Source: Sandaracinobacteroides sayramensis
GTDB lineage: Bacteria; Pseudomonadota; Alphaproteobacteria; Sphingomonadales; Sphingomonadaceae
Length of the DNA: 64,000 bases
NCBI RefSeq assembly: GCF_022014495.1
Contig: NZ_JAKLSQ010000019.1
Location: 59,071 to 123,070, forward strand
Reading direction: 5' to 3'
Of the stretch, positions 1 through 8,044 are shown one piece after another. The first letter of the stretch is position 1, and the number at the start of each line of letters is the position of its first letter. The position numbers were made by a program, and so were the translations under genes. Under the pieces are notes generated by a model. It had not been told where the DNA came from, made no database searches, and saw only the letters and a list, made by a program, of their open reading frames with translations.

Positions 1-47
1 GCCAATGCCGCGCGAAGCGGCGAACGGATATCCACGATTCCCCCGAT

Positions 48-77
48 GATAATGTAACGGTATAACATACCATTATC
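48..77. promoter_or_regulatory. nested inverted repeat, possible operator
   Basis: An outer GATAATG/CATTATC pair encloses a perfect GGTAT-AAC-ATACC palindrome (59-71). The stretch is AT-rich within GC-rich DNA. It lies beyond the 3' end of the histidine kinase gene, so it probably serves a gene left of the window or one not seen. The 10-mer TGTAACGGTA at 53-62 recurs at 33728-33737 in another dyad. The protein that binds it is unknown. Confidence 0.35.
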
Positions 78-176
78 GAAGCAATGTTCCTGAAGCAAGT
101 CCTGGATTTGCAAGTCTAGCGAGCTGGGGTGAATTGCCCGCTGCCTTGGTCGCGGGCGCGCCCGAGAATCCGGCGC

Positions 177-195
177 GCCGGCTTTCGAAGCCGGC
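177..195. terminator. GC-rich hairpin after the histidine kinase gene
   Basis: A perfect GCCGGC stem closes a 7-nt loop about 33 nt past the stop codon of the minus-strand kinase gene. It adjoins a second palindrome, CCGGCGCGCCGG (170-181). There is no T-run, so intrinsic termination is uncertain. It could be a processing or Rho-linked 3' structure. Confidence 0.3.
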
Positions 196-227
196 TTCGA
201 TCGCGGAGCTTCTCAGGCCGGTTCCGA

Positions 228-1619
228 TCAGGCCGGGCTCACGCGGCTGAACCACACCTCCACGGCAAATCCGGGATGGCCGGATATCCGCAGGCTGGCC
301 TCGTGCAGATCCACGATCGCGGAGACAAGGGTGAGGCCAAGACCCGTTCCCGGCCGCGTGCGGCTGTCGTCCGCGCGGTAGAAGCGTTTCGTGAGATTCG
401 GCACTTCCGCTTCGCCCACGCCCGGCCCGTCGTCCTTCACCAGCAGCCGCACGCCGTCCGCCGCAGAGGAAAGGGCGATTTCGACGCTCGTCCCCGCGGG
501 CGTGTGCTGAAGCCCATTGTCGATCAGATTGGCCAGCAACTGGTTCAGCATCGCGGCATCGCCCACGACGATATGCGGGCCAGCCGACCTGTGGAGCAGC
601 AGATGCCCGCTCTGCTCCGCGGCAGGCTGATAGGCCTCGATCGCCCGTTCGACCAGAAGCGACAGATCCACCGGCACCATGTCCTGGTGCACGTCGCCGG
701 CCTGCAGGCGGGCGATGCGCAGCATGGTGTTGAACAGCGACAGCAGTTCGTCCGCTTCTTCGATCGCGCTTTCGATCCGGGCCGCCTGCGCATCTGAGGC
801 GGGATGCAGTTCCTCCAGCCGGTTCCGGAGGCGCGTGAGCGGCATGCGCAGGTCATGCGCGACATCGGTCGACACCTGCCGCATCGCCGCCATCGTCGCT
901 TCCAGCCGGTCGAGCATGGCATTGAGGTTGCGGGTCAGATCGTCGAACTCCTGGCCGAAGCCGATGGCCGGAAGCCGCTCCGACAGATTGCCGTCGATGA
1001 TGCGGCCGGTGGTGGCGTTCACGAGCTTTAGACGGCGCAGGAAAAGCAGCCCGGCGAGCAGGCCGGCGACGACCGCAAGCAGCATGAGGGCGAGGCTGCC
1101 CCAGATCGCGATCTTGTGGAGACCGGCGCGCAGGTCGTCGAGAGGGTAGCTCTCCCGCCCGACCGCCATGAAGGAGCCGTCGGCCATGCGCTCCGTCAGC
1201 ACCAGCATCCTCACCTCGGCCTTGCGGCCGATGGAGGACACATCGGACGAAGGCGCCTCGACGATGCCGAAGCCGTCGAAGCGGGTCGCGTCCTCGGGCA
1301 GGCCACTGTTGAAGCGCGGCCCGACAGGGGGAATGACGAGATAGCGATAGCGGCTGACGCTGTCCGTGCGCACATGCTCGGTGAGGATGTTCACCAGCGC
1401 CGCGCTTCCCTCGAGCTGGGCATCGGCCCGCATGATCGCCATCTGGTGATACAAGGCGCTGTGCAGTTCCTCTTCGGCGAAGCGCGCGACTCCGAAATCG
1501 AGCATCACCAGCATGGTCGCCGCCCCGACTCCGAAGATGGAGGCGAAAACCGCCGCCATGCGGAAGGCGGCCGTCCGCCACAGGGCGGAAAAAGATCTAA
1601 TCGGATGCATCGAGAACAT
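228..1619 (-). CDS. sensor histidine kinase (HAMP, HisKA, HATPase)
   Basis: Inner-membrane sensor kinase of 463 residues that should phosphorylate the response regulator encoded just upstream. Two hydrophobic segments (about residues 20-42 and 170-195) flank a periplasmic sensor region of about 125 residues. A HAMP linker follows, then the H-box with His255 (VAHDLRMPL). The ATPase part carries the N-box (LIDNGLQH) and the G-boxes DDGPGVG and GTGLGLTL. The start overlaps the regulator's 3' end by 23 nt, which implies translational coupling; an ATG at 1610 is an alternative start. The kinase is the last gene of the unknown protein, regulator, kinase unit and may belong to the TBDR transcript upstream. 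The signal sensed is unknown; a metal or nutrient cue is only a guess from the TBDR. Confidence 0.93.
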   Translation of the reverse strand: MFSMHPIRSFSALWRTAAFRMAAVFASIFGVGAATMLVMLDFGVARFAEEELHSALYHQMAIMRADAQLEGSAALVNILTEHVRTDSVSRYRYLVIPPVGPRFNSGLPEDATRFDGFGIVEAPSSDVSSIGRKAEVRMLVLTERMADGSFMAVGRESYPLDDLRAGLHKIAIWGSLALMLLAVVAGLLAGLLFLRRLKLVNATTGRIIDGNLSERLPAIGFGQEFDDLTRNLNAMLDRLEATMAAMRQVSTDVAHDLRMPLTRLRNRLEELHPASDAQAARIESAIEEADELLSLFNTMLRIARLQAGDVHQDMVPVDLSLLVERAIEAYQPAAEQSGHLLLHRSAGPHIVVGDAAMLNQLLANLIDNGLQHTPAGTSVEIALSSAADGVRLLVKDDGPGVGEAEVPNLTKRFYRADDSRTRPGTGLGLTLVSAIVDLHEASLRISGHPGFAVEVWFSRVSPA

Positions 1620-2280
1620 AGCCCACCCCGCGCAGGGTGTGCAGCAGCGACGTCTCGAAACCCCGGTCGATCTTGGCGCGCAACCGGCTGATATGCGCGT
1701 CTATGATGTTGGTCCTCGTGTCGAAATCATAGCTCCACAGCCCTTCGAGCAGCATCGTGCGGGTGACGGTCTGGCCGGCGCGGCGCACCAGGAATTCCAG
1801 CAGCCGATACTCCTGAGGAGTGAGGTCAAGGCGCCTTCCGGCGCGGCTGACCTGCCTGTGGCGCAGGTCCACATGCAGGTCGCCGACGTTCACCTTATCG
1901 CGCTCGGCAGGCGCATCGTCCGTGTTGCGGCGGTGCAGGGCGCGCACGCGGGCCAGAAGCTCGCTGAAGGCGAAGGGCTTGCCGAGATAGTCGTCCGCGC
2001 CGGCTTCCAGCCCTTCCACCCGCTCTTCCACGGCCGACAGCGCGGTCAGAACGAGGGCCGGCGTCTTGTCTCCCTCGGATCGCAAGGTCTGGATGATTCC
2101 GAGGCCGGACTGGCCGGGCAGCATCCGGTCGACGATCAGGATATCGTAGCTGGAGCTGCGCGCCATGCGCAGGCCGTCGACCCCATCCTGCGTCCAGTCC
2201 ACCCGGTGGCCGATTTCCGCAAGCCCCCGGGCAATGAACGACCCGGTCTTCTGATCGTCTTCAAGAAGAAGGATGTTCAT
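1597..2280 (-). CDS. OmpR/PhoB-family response regulator
   Basis: Cytoplasmic two-component regulator of 227 residues, the normal length for the family. The N-terminal receiver has the acidic pocket (LLEDD), phosphoacceptor Asp51 (IVDRMLPG) and the conserved Lys101 (GKPF). The C-terminal winged-helix domain carries the typical LTPQEYRLLEFL and RGVGY motifs. Its ATG overlaps the stop codon of the preceding small gene (ATGA at 2277-2280), and its 3' end overlaps the kinase, so all three are read as one unit. Its targets probably include this operon and the adjacent FecA-like receptor, but no operator was identified. Confidence 0.95.
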   Translation of the reverse strand: MNILLLEDDQKTGSFIARGLAEIGHRVDWTQDGVDGLRMARSSSYDILIVDRMLPGQSGLGIIQTLRSEGDKTPALVLTALSAVEERVEGLEAGADDYLGKPFAFSELLARVRALHRRNTDDAPAERDKVNVGDLHVDLRHRQVSRAGRRLDLTPQEYRLLEFLVRRAGQTVTRTMLLEGLWSYDFDTRTNIIDAHISRLRAKIDRGFETSLLHTLRGVGYVLDASD

Positions 2281-2780
2281 CTACGGCCAAATCCCCGCTG
2301 TGTCGCAGTCCATTCTTCGAACGGCGCCCGGCGAATGCCATGCCCGGCCGCCCTCTGCCGCCTGGAGTTAACCGCTTTCAGCTTCGCATCCAAATCCGTG
2401 TGGATGTGCAGCGTGTTCGCCGGCAGGCATGTGCCCAGCATCTTCAGCAGGATGGCACAGCGGCCAAGCGAAGTCTTGAGGTCGATGTCTTCCAGATGGC
2501 AGGTGCGCAGCCCGTTCTGCCGCTGCGCTTCCGCCAGCCAGCGCAGCATCAAAAGCTCGCTCGATGTGAGATAGGGGGAGTCGAGCGGGAGGATCATCAG
2601 CCCGTTGCGCACCGCGGATGCGCGCAGATGGCCGAAATGGGCCTGACAGAATTCGTCGCCTTCCCCGTTCCCGAAGAACGGCAGCGCCGCATCTCCTTCC
2701 CATTCGGCGCTCCGCACCAGCCGAAGCGCCTTGCGCTCGAAGACATTGCGTTTGCAGAGCTTCATGGTGTTGATGGACAT
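2277..2780 (-). CDS. protein of unknown function coupled to the two-component system
   Basis: A 167-residue soluble protein that I do not recognise. The start at 2780 is preceded by a clear GGGAGG ribosome-binding site, and the frame upstream would run into the TBDR. There is no signal peptide and no membrane helix. The sequence has scattered cysteines, a leucine-rich central helix (SSELLMLRWLAEAQ) and an arginine-rich C-terminus. The stop codon overlaps the regulator's ATG, so expression is tied to the kinase/regulator pair. It could be an accessory or anti-regulator of the system, by position only. The gene begins 67 nt after the TBDR stop codon, and no terminator is obvious between them. 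Confidence 0.7.
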   Translation of the reverse strand: MSINTMKLCKRNVFERKALRLVRSAEWEGDAALPFFGNGEGDEFCQAHFGHLRASAVRNGLMILPLDSPYLTSSELLMLRWLAEAQRQNGLRTCHLEDIDLKTSLGRCAILLKMLGTCLPANTLHIHTDLDAKLKAVNSRRQRAAGHGIRRAPFEEWTATQRGFGRR

Positions 2781-2847
2781 CTGGGAACCTCCCGCCGGCA
2801 GGCGAACCCCGCGCGCTTCGGCAAGCGCGCGGGGCATGGATCCAGGC

Positions 2848-5115
2848 TCAGAACGACAGGCGCAGGCCACCGCCCAGGTAGCGGGCCGGATTGCCGCGGG
2901 CGCCGTCCGCTCCACGGTGGGTGATCCGGCGCTCGTCGAGCAGATTCTCCGCCCGGACATAGGCGTCGATCGCCGAAGTCAGGGCGTAGGAGGCCGACAG
3001 GTCGAGGGTGAACAGGTTCTGCGTGCGCAGGAAGCGGCTGTTCACCCCCTCCCGGCCGCAGGTGGTGTTGATGCAGGTGCCTTCGGAATAGTTGAACCCG
3101 GCGTTGAACTTGAAGCCGAGGTCATGGTCGAGGCCGACCTGAAGCCGGCCGATGTGCTTGGGCGTATAGTCGAGAACGTCGCCCTTGCGCACGCCGGAGG
3201 TGGGGGTGCCGTCGGCGGCCCGCGCCTCGCGCGTATACTCCCCGTCGGTGTAGGTATAGGCCAGGCGGACCGGCACCCGGAAATCCCGGCCCTCATAGAG
3301 ATTGCCGGACACCCCGACTTCCAGGCCGTAGACCTTCTTGGCGCCATCCTGCTGATTGCCTTCGGTGATGGGAACGCCCCCCGCCCCCTGGCAGGGGTTG
3401 GCGATCAGGCAGGTTCTGAGCGCATTGTCGTAATCGGTGTAGAAGCCGATCAAGTCGATGCCGATACGGCTCCCGCGGTAGCGGACGCCGCCCTCGATAT
3501 TCGTGCTTTCCTCGCCGCGGCTGCCTTCGACCGCCCCGGAGCCGGGCGGCGCGAAGCCCTGGTGCACGCCGCCGAGCACCGTCCATTCCGGATTGATTTC
3601 ATAGTTGAGGCCGAGGCCGAAGGTCGTCTTCTTGAGGGAATTGCGGGCGCTCGCCGGATTGGCGATGTTCGCGCGGGTCTTGATGCTCTCATGGCGCACC
3701 AGGGGCAGCAGGATCAGGTCGCCGAAGCGGATGCGGTCGGCGACCCAGAAGGAGATCGCGTCCGCATAGCCCTGGCTCGGCGTGGCTGCCGTGCCGCCCT
3801 GATAGACGAGGCTGCCGTTCACCTGCTGATAGATGACGTTCGAAACGGTGGCGGTGTTCTTCGCCTTGTCCTTGTGCCAGCGGAAGCCGCCCATCAGCTC
3901 GTGGCCGATGGCGCCGGTCGAGAAGGCGGCGCGCCCCTCGAACTGCAGCCCGGTGCTTTCGAAGGTCTGGAAATTGTTGCCGTAGCGCACGCCATTGGCA
4001 TGGGTGGTGTTCTGCGTGCCGTCGAGGATGCCCTGCAGGAAGGCGGCGTTCGCCGCGCCATTGTTGATCTGCGAGGTGATGCCCGTGCCCGACACGCCGA
4101 TGCCGTTGATCTGGTTCAGGCGCTTATAGTTGCGCACGGTCTTGGTGTAATAGCCGGTCGACACGATCGAGATATCCGGCGTGATGTGCAGCTGGTGCTG
4201 CAGGCTGGCGGTATCCCGCCCCTGGGACATGCGCTCGAGCTCGCTGAGGCCGTAGCGCCGGTTGGGATCGCGGCGGAAGTCGGCATCGGTCAGGCCGAGA
4301 TAGGAGACGTCCGCGTCGTTGTCGCCCTTGAACAGCTTCAGGTCGAGCTGCTGCTGAACGGAGGCGCTGTCCGGGCTTTTCCAGCGCAGCTTCAGCATAT
4401 ATTCGCGGACATTGTCCCCCGCCGTCAGGTTCGAGCGGTCGATCTTCTGGAAGCCATCGGTGCGGTGCTGGTAGGTTTCCACCAGCACGCCGAACTGGCC
4501 GAAGGTGCCGCCCGCCCAGCTGTGCAGCTTCAGCGTGTTCCAGCCGCCGGCTTCGGCATTGACGAACCCGGACGGCGTGTCGGGAATCTGCGTCGAGATG
4601 AGGTTGATCGCGCCTGAGGTTGTCTGCGGGCCGTAGCGAAGGATTTCCGGGCCCTTCAGCACCTCCACTCCGCTCATGCGGCCGATGGAGGGGAAGTAAT
4701 AGGCCGAGGTGTTGGCATAGGGCGCCATCGCCGCGGGTATGCCGTCCTCCATGATCGAGATGCGGTCGCTGCGCCCGGACGACGAGGCGCGGATGCCGAT
4801 GCGCGGGAAGGTGCCAATGCCGTCCTCCTCGCGGACATAGACGCCGGGCGCGCTTCGCAGCACGCTGTGCACATTGGTGAACTCGAACGTCTGCAATTCC
4901 TCGCTGTCGATCACCACAGCGGAGCCGGTGGAAAGCCGCGCATCCTCGCGCGTGCCGATGACGACGATCGGCTCCAGCTGCGCAAGCTGCACCGCCTGGC
5001 TGTTCCCGCCGCTCGCCTGGGCGATGGCGGCAGCCGGCAGGACAAAGGCCGCCAGCGCTGCGCCGCCGAGCAGCCTCGACACAGGCAAGAATTTGACGGG
5101 ATTGGAAAACTTCAT
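2848..5115 (-). CDS. TonB-dependent receptor, FecA-like (Fe-dicitrate type)
   Basis: Outer-membrane active transporter of 755 residues. The signal peptide ends near AIAQA. A TonB-box region (EPIVVIGTR) is followed by a plug whose sequence resembles the FecA/COG4772 group (RISIMEDGIPAAMAPYA, VEVLKGPEILRYG, GAINLIS), then a 22-strand-type barrel ending in a C-terminal aromatic (RLSF). The start at 5115 is chosen because ATG follows a GGGGAG site and begins the signal peptide. There is no N-terminal signalling domain, so regulation is not by FecIR; the downstream two-component system is the obvious candidate. The ligand is probably a ferric chelate, but that is not proven. Confidence 0.9.
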   Translation of the reverse strand: MKFSNPVKFLPVSRLLGGAALAAFVLPAAAIAQASGGNSQAVQLAQLEPIVVIGTREDARLSTGSAVVIDSEELQTFEFTNVHSVLRSAPGVYVREEDGIGTFPRIGIRASSSGRSDRISIMEDGIPAAMAPYANTSAYYFPSIGRMSGVEVLKGPEILRYGPQTTSGAINLISTQIPDTPSGFVNAEAGGWNTLKLHSWAGGTFGQFGVLVETYQHRTDGFQKIDRSNLTAGDNVREYMLKLRWKSPDSASVQQQLDLKLFKGDNDADVSYLGLTDADFRRDPNRRYGLSELERMSQGRDTASLQHQLHITPDISIVSTGYYTKTVRNYKRLNQINGIGVSGTGITSQINNGAANAAFLQGILDGTQNTTHANGVRYGNNFQTFESTGLQFEGRAAFSTGAIGHELMGGFRWHKDKAKNTATVSNVIYQQVNGSLVYQGGTAATPSQGYADAISFWVADRIRFGDLILLPLVRHESIKTRANIANPASARNSLKKTTFGLGLNYEINPEWTVLGGVHQGFAPPGSGAVEGSRGEESTNIEGGVRYRGSRIGIDLIGFYTDYDNALRTCLIANPCQGAGGVPITEGNQQDGAKKVYGLEVGVSGNLYEGRDFRVPVRLAYTYTDGEYTREARAADGTPTSGVRKGDVLDYTPKHIGRLQVGLDHDLGFKFNAGFNYSEGTCINTTCGREGVNSRFLRTQNLFTLDLSASYALTSAIDAYVRAENLLDERRITHRGADGARGNPARYLGGGLRLSF

Positions 5116-5419
5116 TGCGATACTCCCCAGCCTGAACAGCAAACGCGCAAATGCGAGTGACTTGCAGAGCCGGGCTGCTACTGCGCATCGATAATGCGTC
5201 GCAATGAATGAAAACAATTCTGCCACAATCGTAATGCGGCCGTCAGGTTGTCGTCAGATATGGCTTGCGCGGACTTGCGCCCGCCTTGCGAAAGCGCGGC
5301 CGTTTCGCCCGTTATCGGGGTTTTCCTCGCCGGTATCGAACCGGGCTCCCAAGGCGTCACCGTCCGCGATCGATCCGGGCGAGGTTCGGAGGCGCGTGGG
5401 GCGAAGGGTGCGGCCCGTC
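5116..5419. other. 304-nt intergenic region
   Basis: Lies between the FecA-like receptor start and the 3' end of the minus-strand AsnC/Lrp gene. I see no convincing coding potential. The only structure noticed is a short dyad, CGCAT-N5-ATGCG (5184-5198), about 70 nt upstream of the receptor start codon. That position would suit a receptor promoter or operator. Confidence 0.4.
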
Positions 5420-5890
5420 TCAGCAGGGCACGGACGTCGTGTGTTTCACCACGGACAATGCGAAATGCGAGGAGGCGCCGCCGACCGATGAATGGGTCAG
5501 GAGCGTCCGCATCAGGAAGCTCTCGTAATCGGAAACGTCCGCGGCGATCACCTGCAGCAGATAATCCCAGTCCCCGGATATGGTGAAGCAGGCCATCACC
5601 CGGCGCTGCTCCTGCACGAAACCCTCGAACGCCTGCACCGTGTCCCGGTCGTAGTTGCGCAGCCGGACGCTGCACAGGATGGTGACGGGATAGCCCAGCT
5701 TCTCCGGATCGGCGAGGCGCACCGTCCGCGTCAGCACGCCGGCCTGCTCCATCGCCTTGATCCGCCGCCAGCAGGAAGGCGCGGTGCTGCCCACGCGCTC
5801 GGCCAGTTCGGCGTGGCTGATCGAGGCGTCGGCCTGCAACTGCTCGAGGATGCGGCGGTCGAGAGGATTTAGCTCGAAATCAGATTTCAT
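5420..5890 (-). CDS. AsnC/Lrp-family regulator, likely for aromatic amino acid catabolism
   Basis: A 156-residue feast/famine regulator. The N-terminal helix-turn-helix (LDRRILEQLQADASISHAEL, then TAPSCWRRI) precedes a RAM ligand-binding domain with the usual GDWDYLLQV core. It diverges from phhA with only 76 nt between the start codons. By analogy with other AsnC/Lrp regulators placed this way, it most likely controls the phenylalanine/tyrosine operon in response to an aromatic amino acid. That effector is inferred from context only. It is related to, but clearly distinct from, the second AsnC/Lrp gene at 12.2 kb. Confidence 0.92.
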   Translation of the reverse strand: MKSDFELNPLDRRILEQLQADASISHAELAERVGSTAPSCWRRIKAMEQAGVLTRTVRLADPEKLGYPVTILCSVRLRNYDRDTVQAFEGFVQEQRRVMACFTISGDWDYLLQVIAADVSDYESFLMRTLLTHSSVGGASSHFALSVVKHTTSVPC

Positions 5891-5966
5891 TATTTTGCCA
5901 TTTTCGATGACATCGTTTCATCATGGCCGAAATCCTCACCGATTTTGAACGGATTTTTCAAGCGAA
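5891..5966. promoter_or_regulatory. divergent regulator/phhA promoter region
   Basis: This 76-nt gap is AT-rich relative to its surroundings and holds a CGAT-GAC-ATCG palindrome (5905-5915) within a looser GCCAT...ATGGC dyad (5897-5926). It must carry both the regulator and the phhA promoters. The TTATGCG/CGCATAA dyad seen at 12.7-20.1 kb is absent here. Confidence 0.5.
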
Positions 5967-6845
5967 ATGAATCAGAATGGCGCCGAGGAGGAGGGAGAGT
6001 TGGAAACAGCGGCCGAAATGGCCGGCGACTGGACGATCCCCCAGCAATGGGAGCGCTATTCAGCCGCCGAGCACGCCATGTGGGACAAGCTCTTCGCGCG
6101 GCAGGCGGCCATGCTGCCCGAGCGCGTGGTGCCGGAATTCATGTCCGGCCTCGACATGCTGCGCATGACCAGGCCCGGCATTCCCGATTTCGACGAATTG
6201 TCCGAACGGCTGACGAAGGCGACCGGCTGGCAGGTCGTCGCCGTTCCCGGCCTCGTGCCCGACCGGACCTTTTTCGAGCATCTGGCCAACCGCCGCTTCG
6301 TCGCCGGCCGCTTCATCCGCACGCCCGAGCAGATGGACTATCTGCAGGAGCCGGACATCTTCCACGATGTCTTCGGCCATGTGCCGCTGCTGGCGCACCC
6401 GGTGTTCGCCGACTATATGCAGGCCTATGGCGAAGGCGGGCTGCGGGCCGACGGGCTGGGCGCGATCGAGCGGCTTTCGCGCCTCTACTGGTACACCGTC
6501 GAGTTCGGGCTGATCCGCAACGAAGGCGGGCTTCGGCTTTATGGGGCCGGCATCGTCTCCTCCCATGCGGAATCGGTGTTCGCGCTGGACGCCCCCTCCC
6601 CCAACCGCCTCGGCTTCGACCTGAAACGGGTGATGCGCACCCCCTATCGCATCGACGATTATCAGCAGAGCTACTTCGTGGTGGAGAGTTTCGAGGACCT
6701 GCTGCGGCAGACCATCGAAACGGACTTCGCCCCGCTCTACGCCGAGATGGCGGCGGAGGCGGATATCCCCATCGAGGCAGTCCTCGACACCGACCTTGTT
6801 TTCACGCGCGGCACGCAGGCGCATGCGCGATCGGGGGAAAGCTGA
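5967..6845 (+). CDS. phhA: phenylalanine 4-monooxygenase
   Basis: Converts phenylalanine to tyrosine using a tetrahydropterin, O2 and non-haem iron. It is 292 residues, the bacterial single-domain length. The iron facial triad is visible: His133 and His138 in FHDVFGHVPLL, and Glu179 in YWYTVEFGL. It is the first gene of a tight plus-strand operon running to the Rieske gene. The stop codon lies 1 nt before the aminotransferase ATG. The start at 5967 has a weak ribosome-binding site; an in-frame ATG at 6018 (MAGDWTIPQQW) is possible and would still give a complete catalytic domain. The pterin-recycling partner phhB is not in this window. Confidence 0.95.
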   Translation: MNQNGAEEEGELETAAEMAGDWTIPQQWERYSAAEHAMWDKLFARQAAMLPERVVPEFMSGLDMLRMTRPGIPDFDELSERLTKATGWQVVAVPGLVPDRTFFEHLANRRFVAGRFIRTPEQMDYLQEPDIFHDVFGHVPLLAHPVFADYMQAYGEGGLRADGLGAIERLSRLYWYTVEFGLIRNEGGLRLYGAGIVSSHAESVFALDAPSPNRLGFDLKRVMRTPYRIDDYQQSYFVVESFEDLLRQTIETDFAPLYAEMAAEADIPIEAVLDTDLVFTRGTQAHARSGES

Positions 6846-6846
6846 A

Positions 6847-8040
6847 ATGGCCGCTTTTTTCCAATCTCTTGCGCCGCAGGCCCCCGATGCGCTGCTCGGG
6901 CTGATCGCGCTGTTCGCGGCGGACGGGCGCGCGGGCAAGATCGATCTGGGAGTCGGCATCTACCGCGACGACATGGGCGCGACCCCGGTGCTGCGCAGCG
7001 TGAAGGCGGCCGAGACCATCCTGCTGCGGGAACAGCCGAGCAAATCCTATCTGGGCGCGGAAGGCGATGCGCGCTTCACGGCGCTGCTGTCCGACCTGCT
7101 GTTCGGGTCGGAGCCGGCCTTCGCCGACCGGCTGACGGGGGTGCAGACGCCCGGCGGCACCGGCGCGCTTTGCCTGGGCGCCCGGCTGATCGCCCGCGCC
7201 GCGCCGGGGGCCACCGTCTGGATCGGCAGCCCCACCTGGCCCAACCATGAGCCGATCTTCCGCGAGGCCGGGCTGGCGGTTCGCTTCCACCGTTTCCTCG
7301 ATCCCGCCACCGGGCTGGTCGATCTGGAGGGGATGCTGGCCGACCTGGGCGAAGCGCGGCCGGGCGACGTGCTGCTGCTGCACGGCTGCTGCCACAACCC
7401 GAGCGGGGCGCAGCTTTCGCCCGCGCAGTGGCAGGCAATCGCCGGGCATTGCCTTCGGCTTGGCCTCACCCCCTTTGTCGACATCGCCTATCAGGGGCTG
7501 GGCGATGGGCTGGACGCGGATGCGGAGGCGACGCGGCGCCTCGTCGGGCAGGTGCCGGAGGCGCTGGTCGCCTATAGCTGCGACAAGAATTTCGGCGTCT
7601 ACCGCGACCGGGTCGGGGCCTTGTGGGTGTCGGCGGAATCTTCGGCAGCCGCCGCCACCTGCCGGGGCAATCTGCTTTCGCTGGCGCGCGTGCTCTGGTC
7701 AATGCCGCCCGACCATGGCGCCGCCGTGGTGCGGATCGTGCTGGACGACCCCGCCTTGCGCGCGGACTGGGAAGCCGAGCTGGCCGCCATGCGCGCGCGG
7801 ATCAACGGCCTGCGCGCCAGCCTGGCGGCGGGGCATCCGGCGCTGGCGCCGGTCGCGGCGGGGCGCGGCATGTTCGCCTTGCTGCCGGTCGGCCCGGACG
7901 AGGTGGGGAGCCTGCGGGAAGAACAGGCGATCTACATGGCCGGCAATGGCCGCATCAACATCTGCGGGCTGACGCAAGCGTCCGTCCCCGCCCTCGTCGC
8001 GGCGCTTCAGCCCCACCTCCGTCCTGCAGAAGGGAAATAG
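6847..8040 (+). CDS. aromatic amino acid aminotransferase (AspC/TyrB type)
   Basis: PLP enzyme of 397 residues predicted to turn tyrosine into 4-hydroxyphenylpyruvate. The PLP lysine is Lys247 in the class-I motif DKNFGVYRDRVG, which is very close to the TyrB/AspC motif. Other family marks are HGCCHNPSG and PFVDIAYQGLGDG. I place the start at 6847, next to the phhA stop, because upstream codons of the open frame lie inside phhA. Its place between phhA and hppD fixes the likely substrate. Activity on aspartate is also possible for this family. Confidence 0.92.
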   Translation: MAAFFQSLAPQAPDALLGLIALFAADGRAGKIDLGVGIYRDDMGATPVLRSVKAAETILLREQPSKSYLGAEGDARFTALLSDLLFGSEPAFADRLTGVQTPGGTGALCLGARLIARAAPGATVWIGSPTWPNHEPIFREAGLAVRFHRFLDPATGLVDLEGMLADLGEARPGDVLLLHGCCHNPSGAQLSPAQWQAIAGHCLRLGLTPFVDIAYQGLGDGLDADAEATRRLVGQVPEALVAYSCDKNFGVYRDRVGALWVSAESSAAAATCRGNLLSLARVLWSMPPDHGAAVVRIVLDDPALRADWEAELAAMRARINGLRASLAAGHPALAPVAAGRGMFALLPVGPDEVGSLREEQAIYMAGNGRINICGLTQASVPALVAALQPHLRPAEGK

Positions 8041-8044
8041 CCTC

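Noticed and set aside
5184..5198. CGCAT-N5-ATGCG dyad as a fourth copy of the 25-bp-spaced promoter motif
   Set aside because: The arms are similar in letters, but arm order and spacing are different and there is no TAATC-like -10 at the fixed distance.
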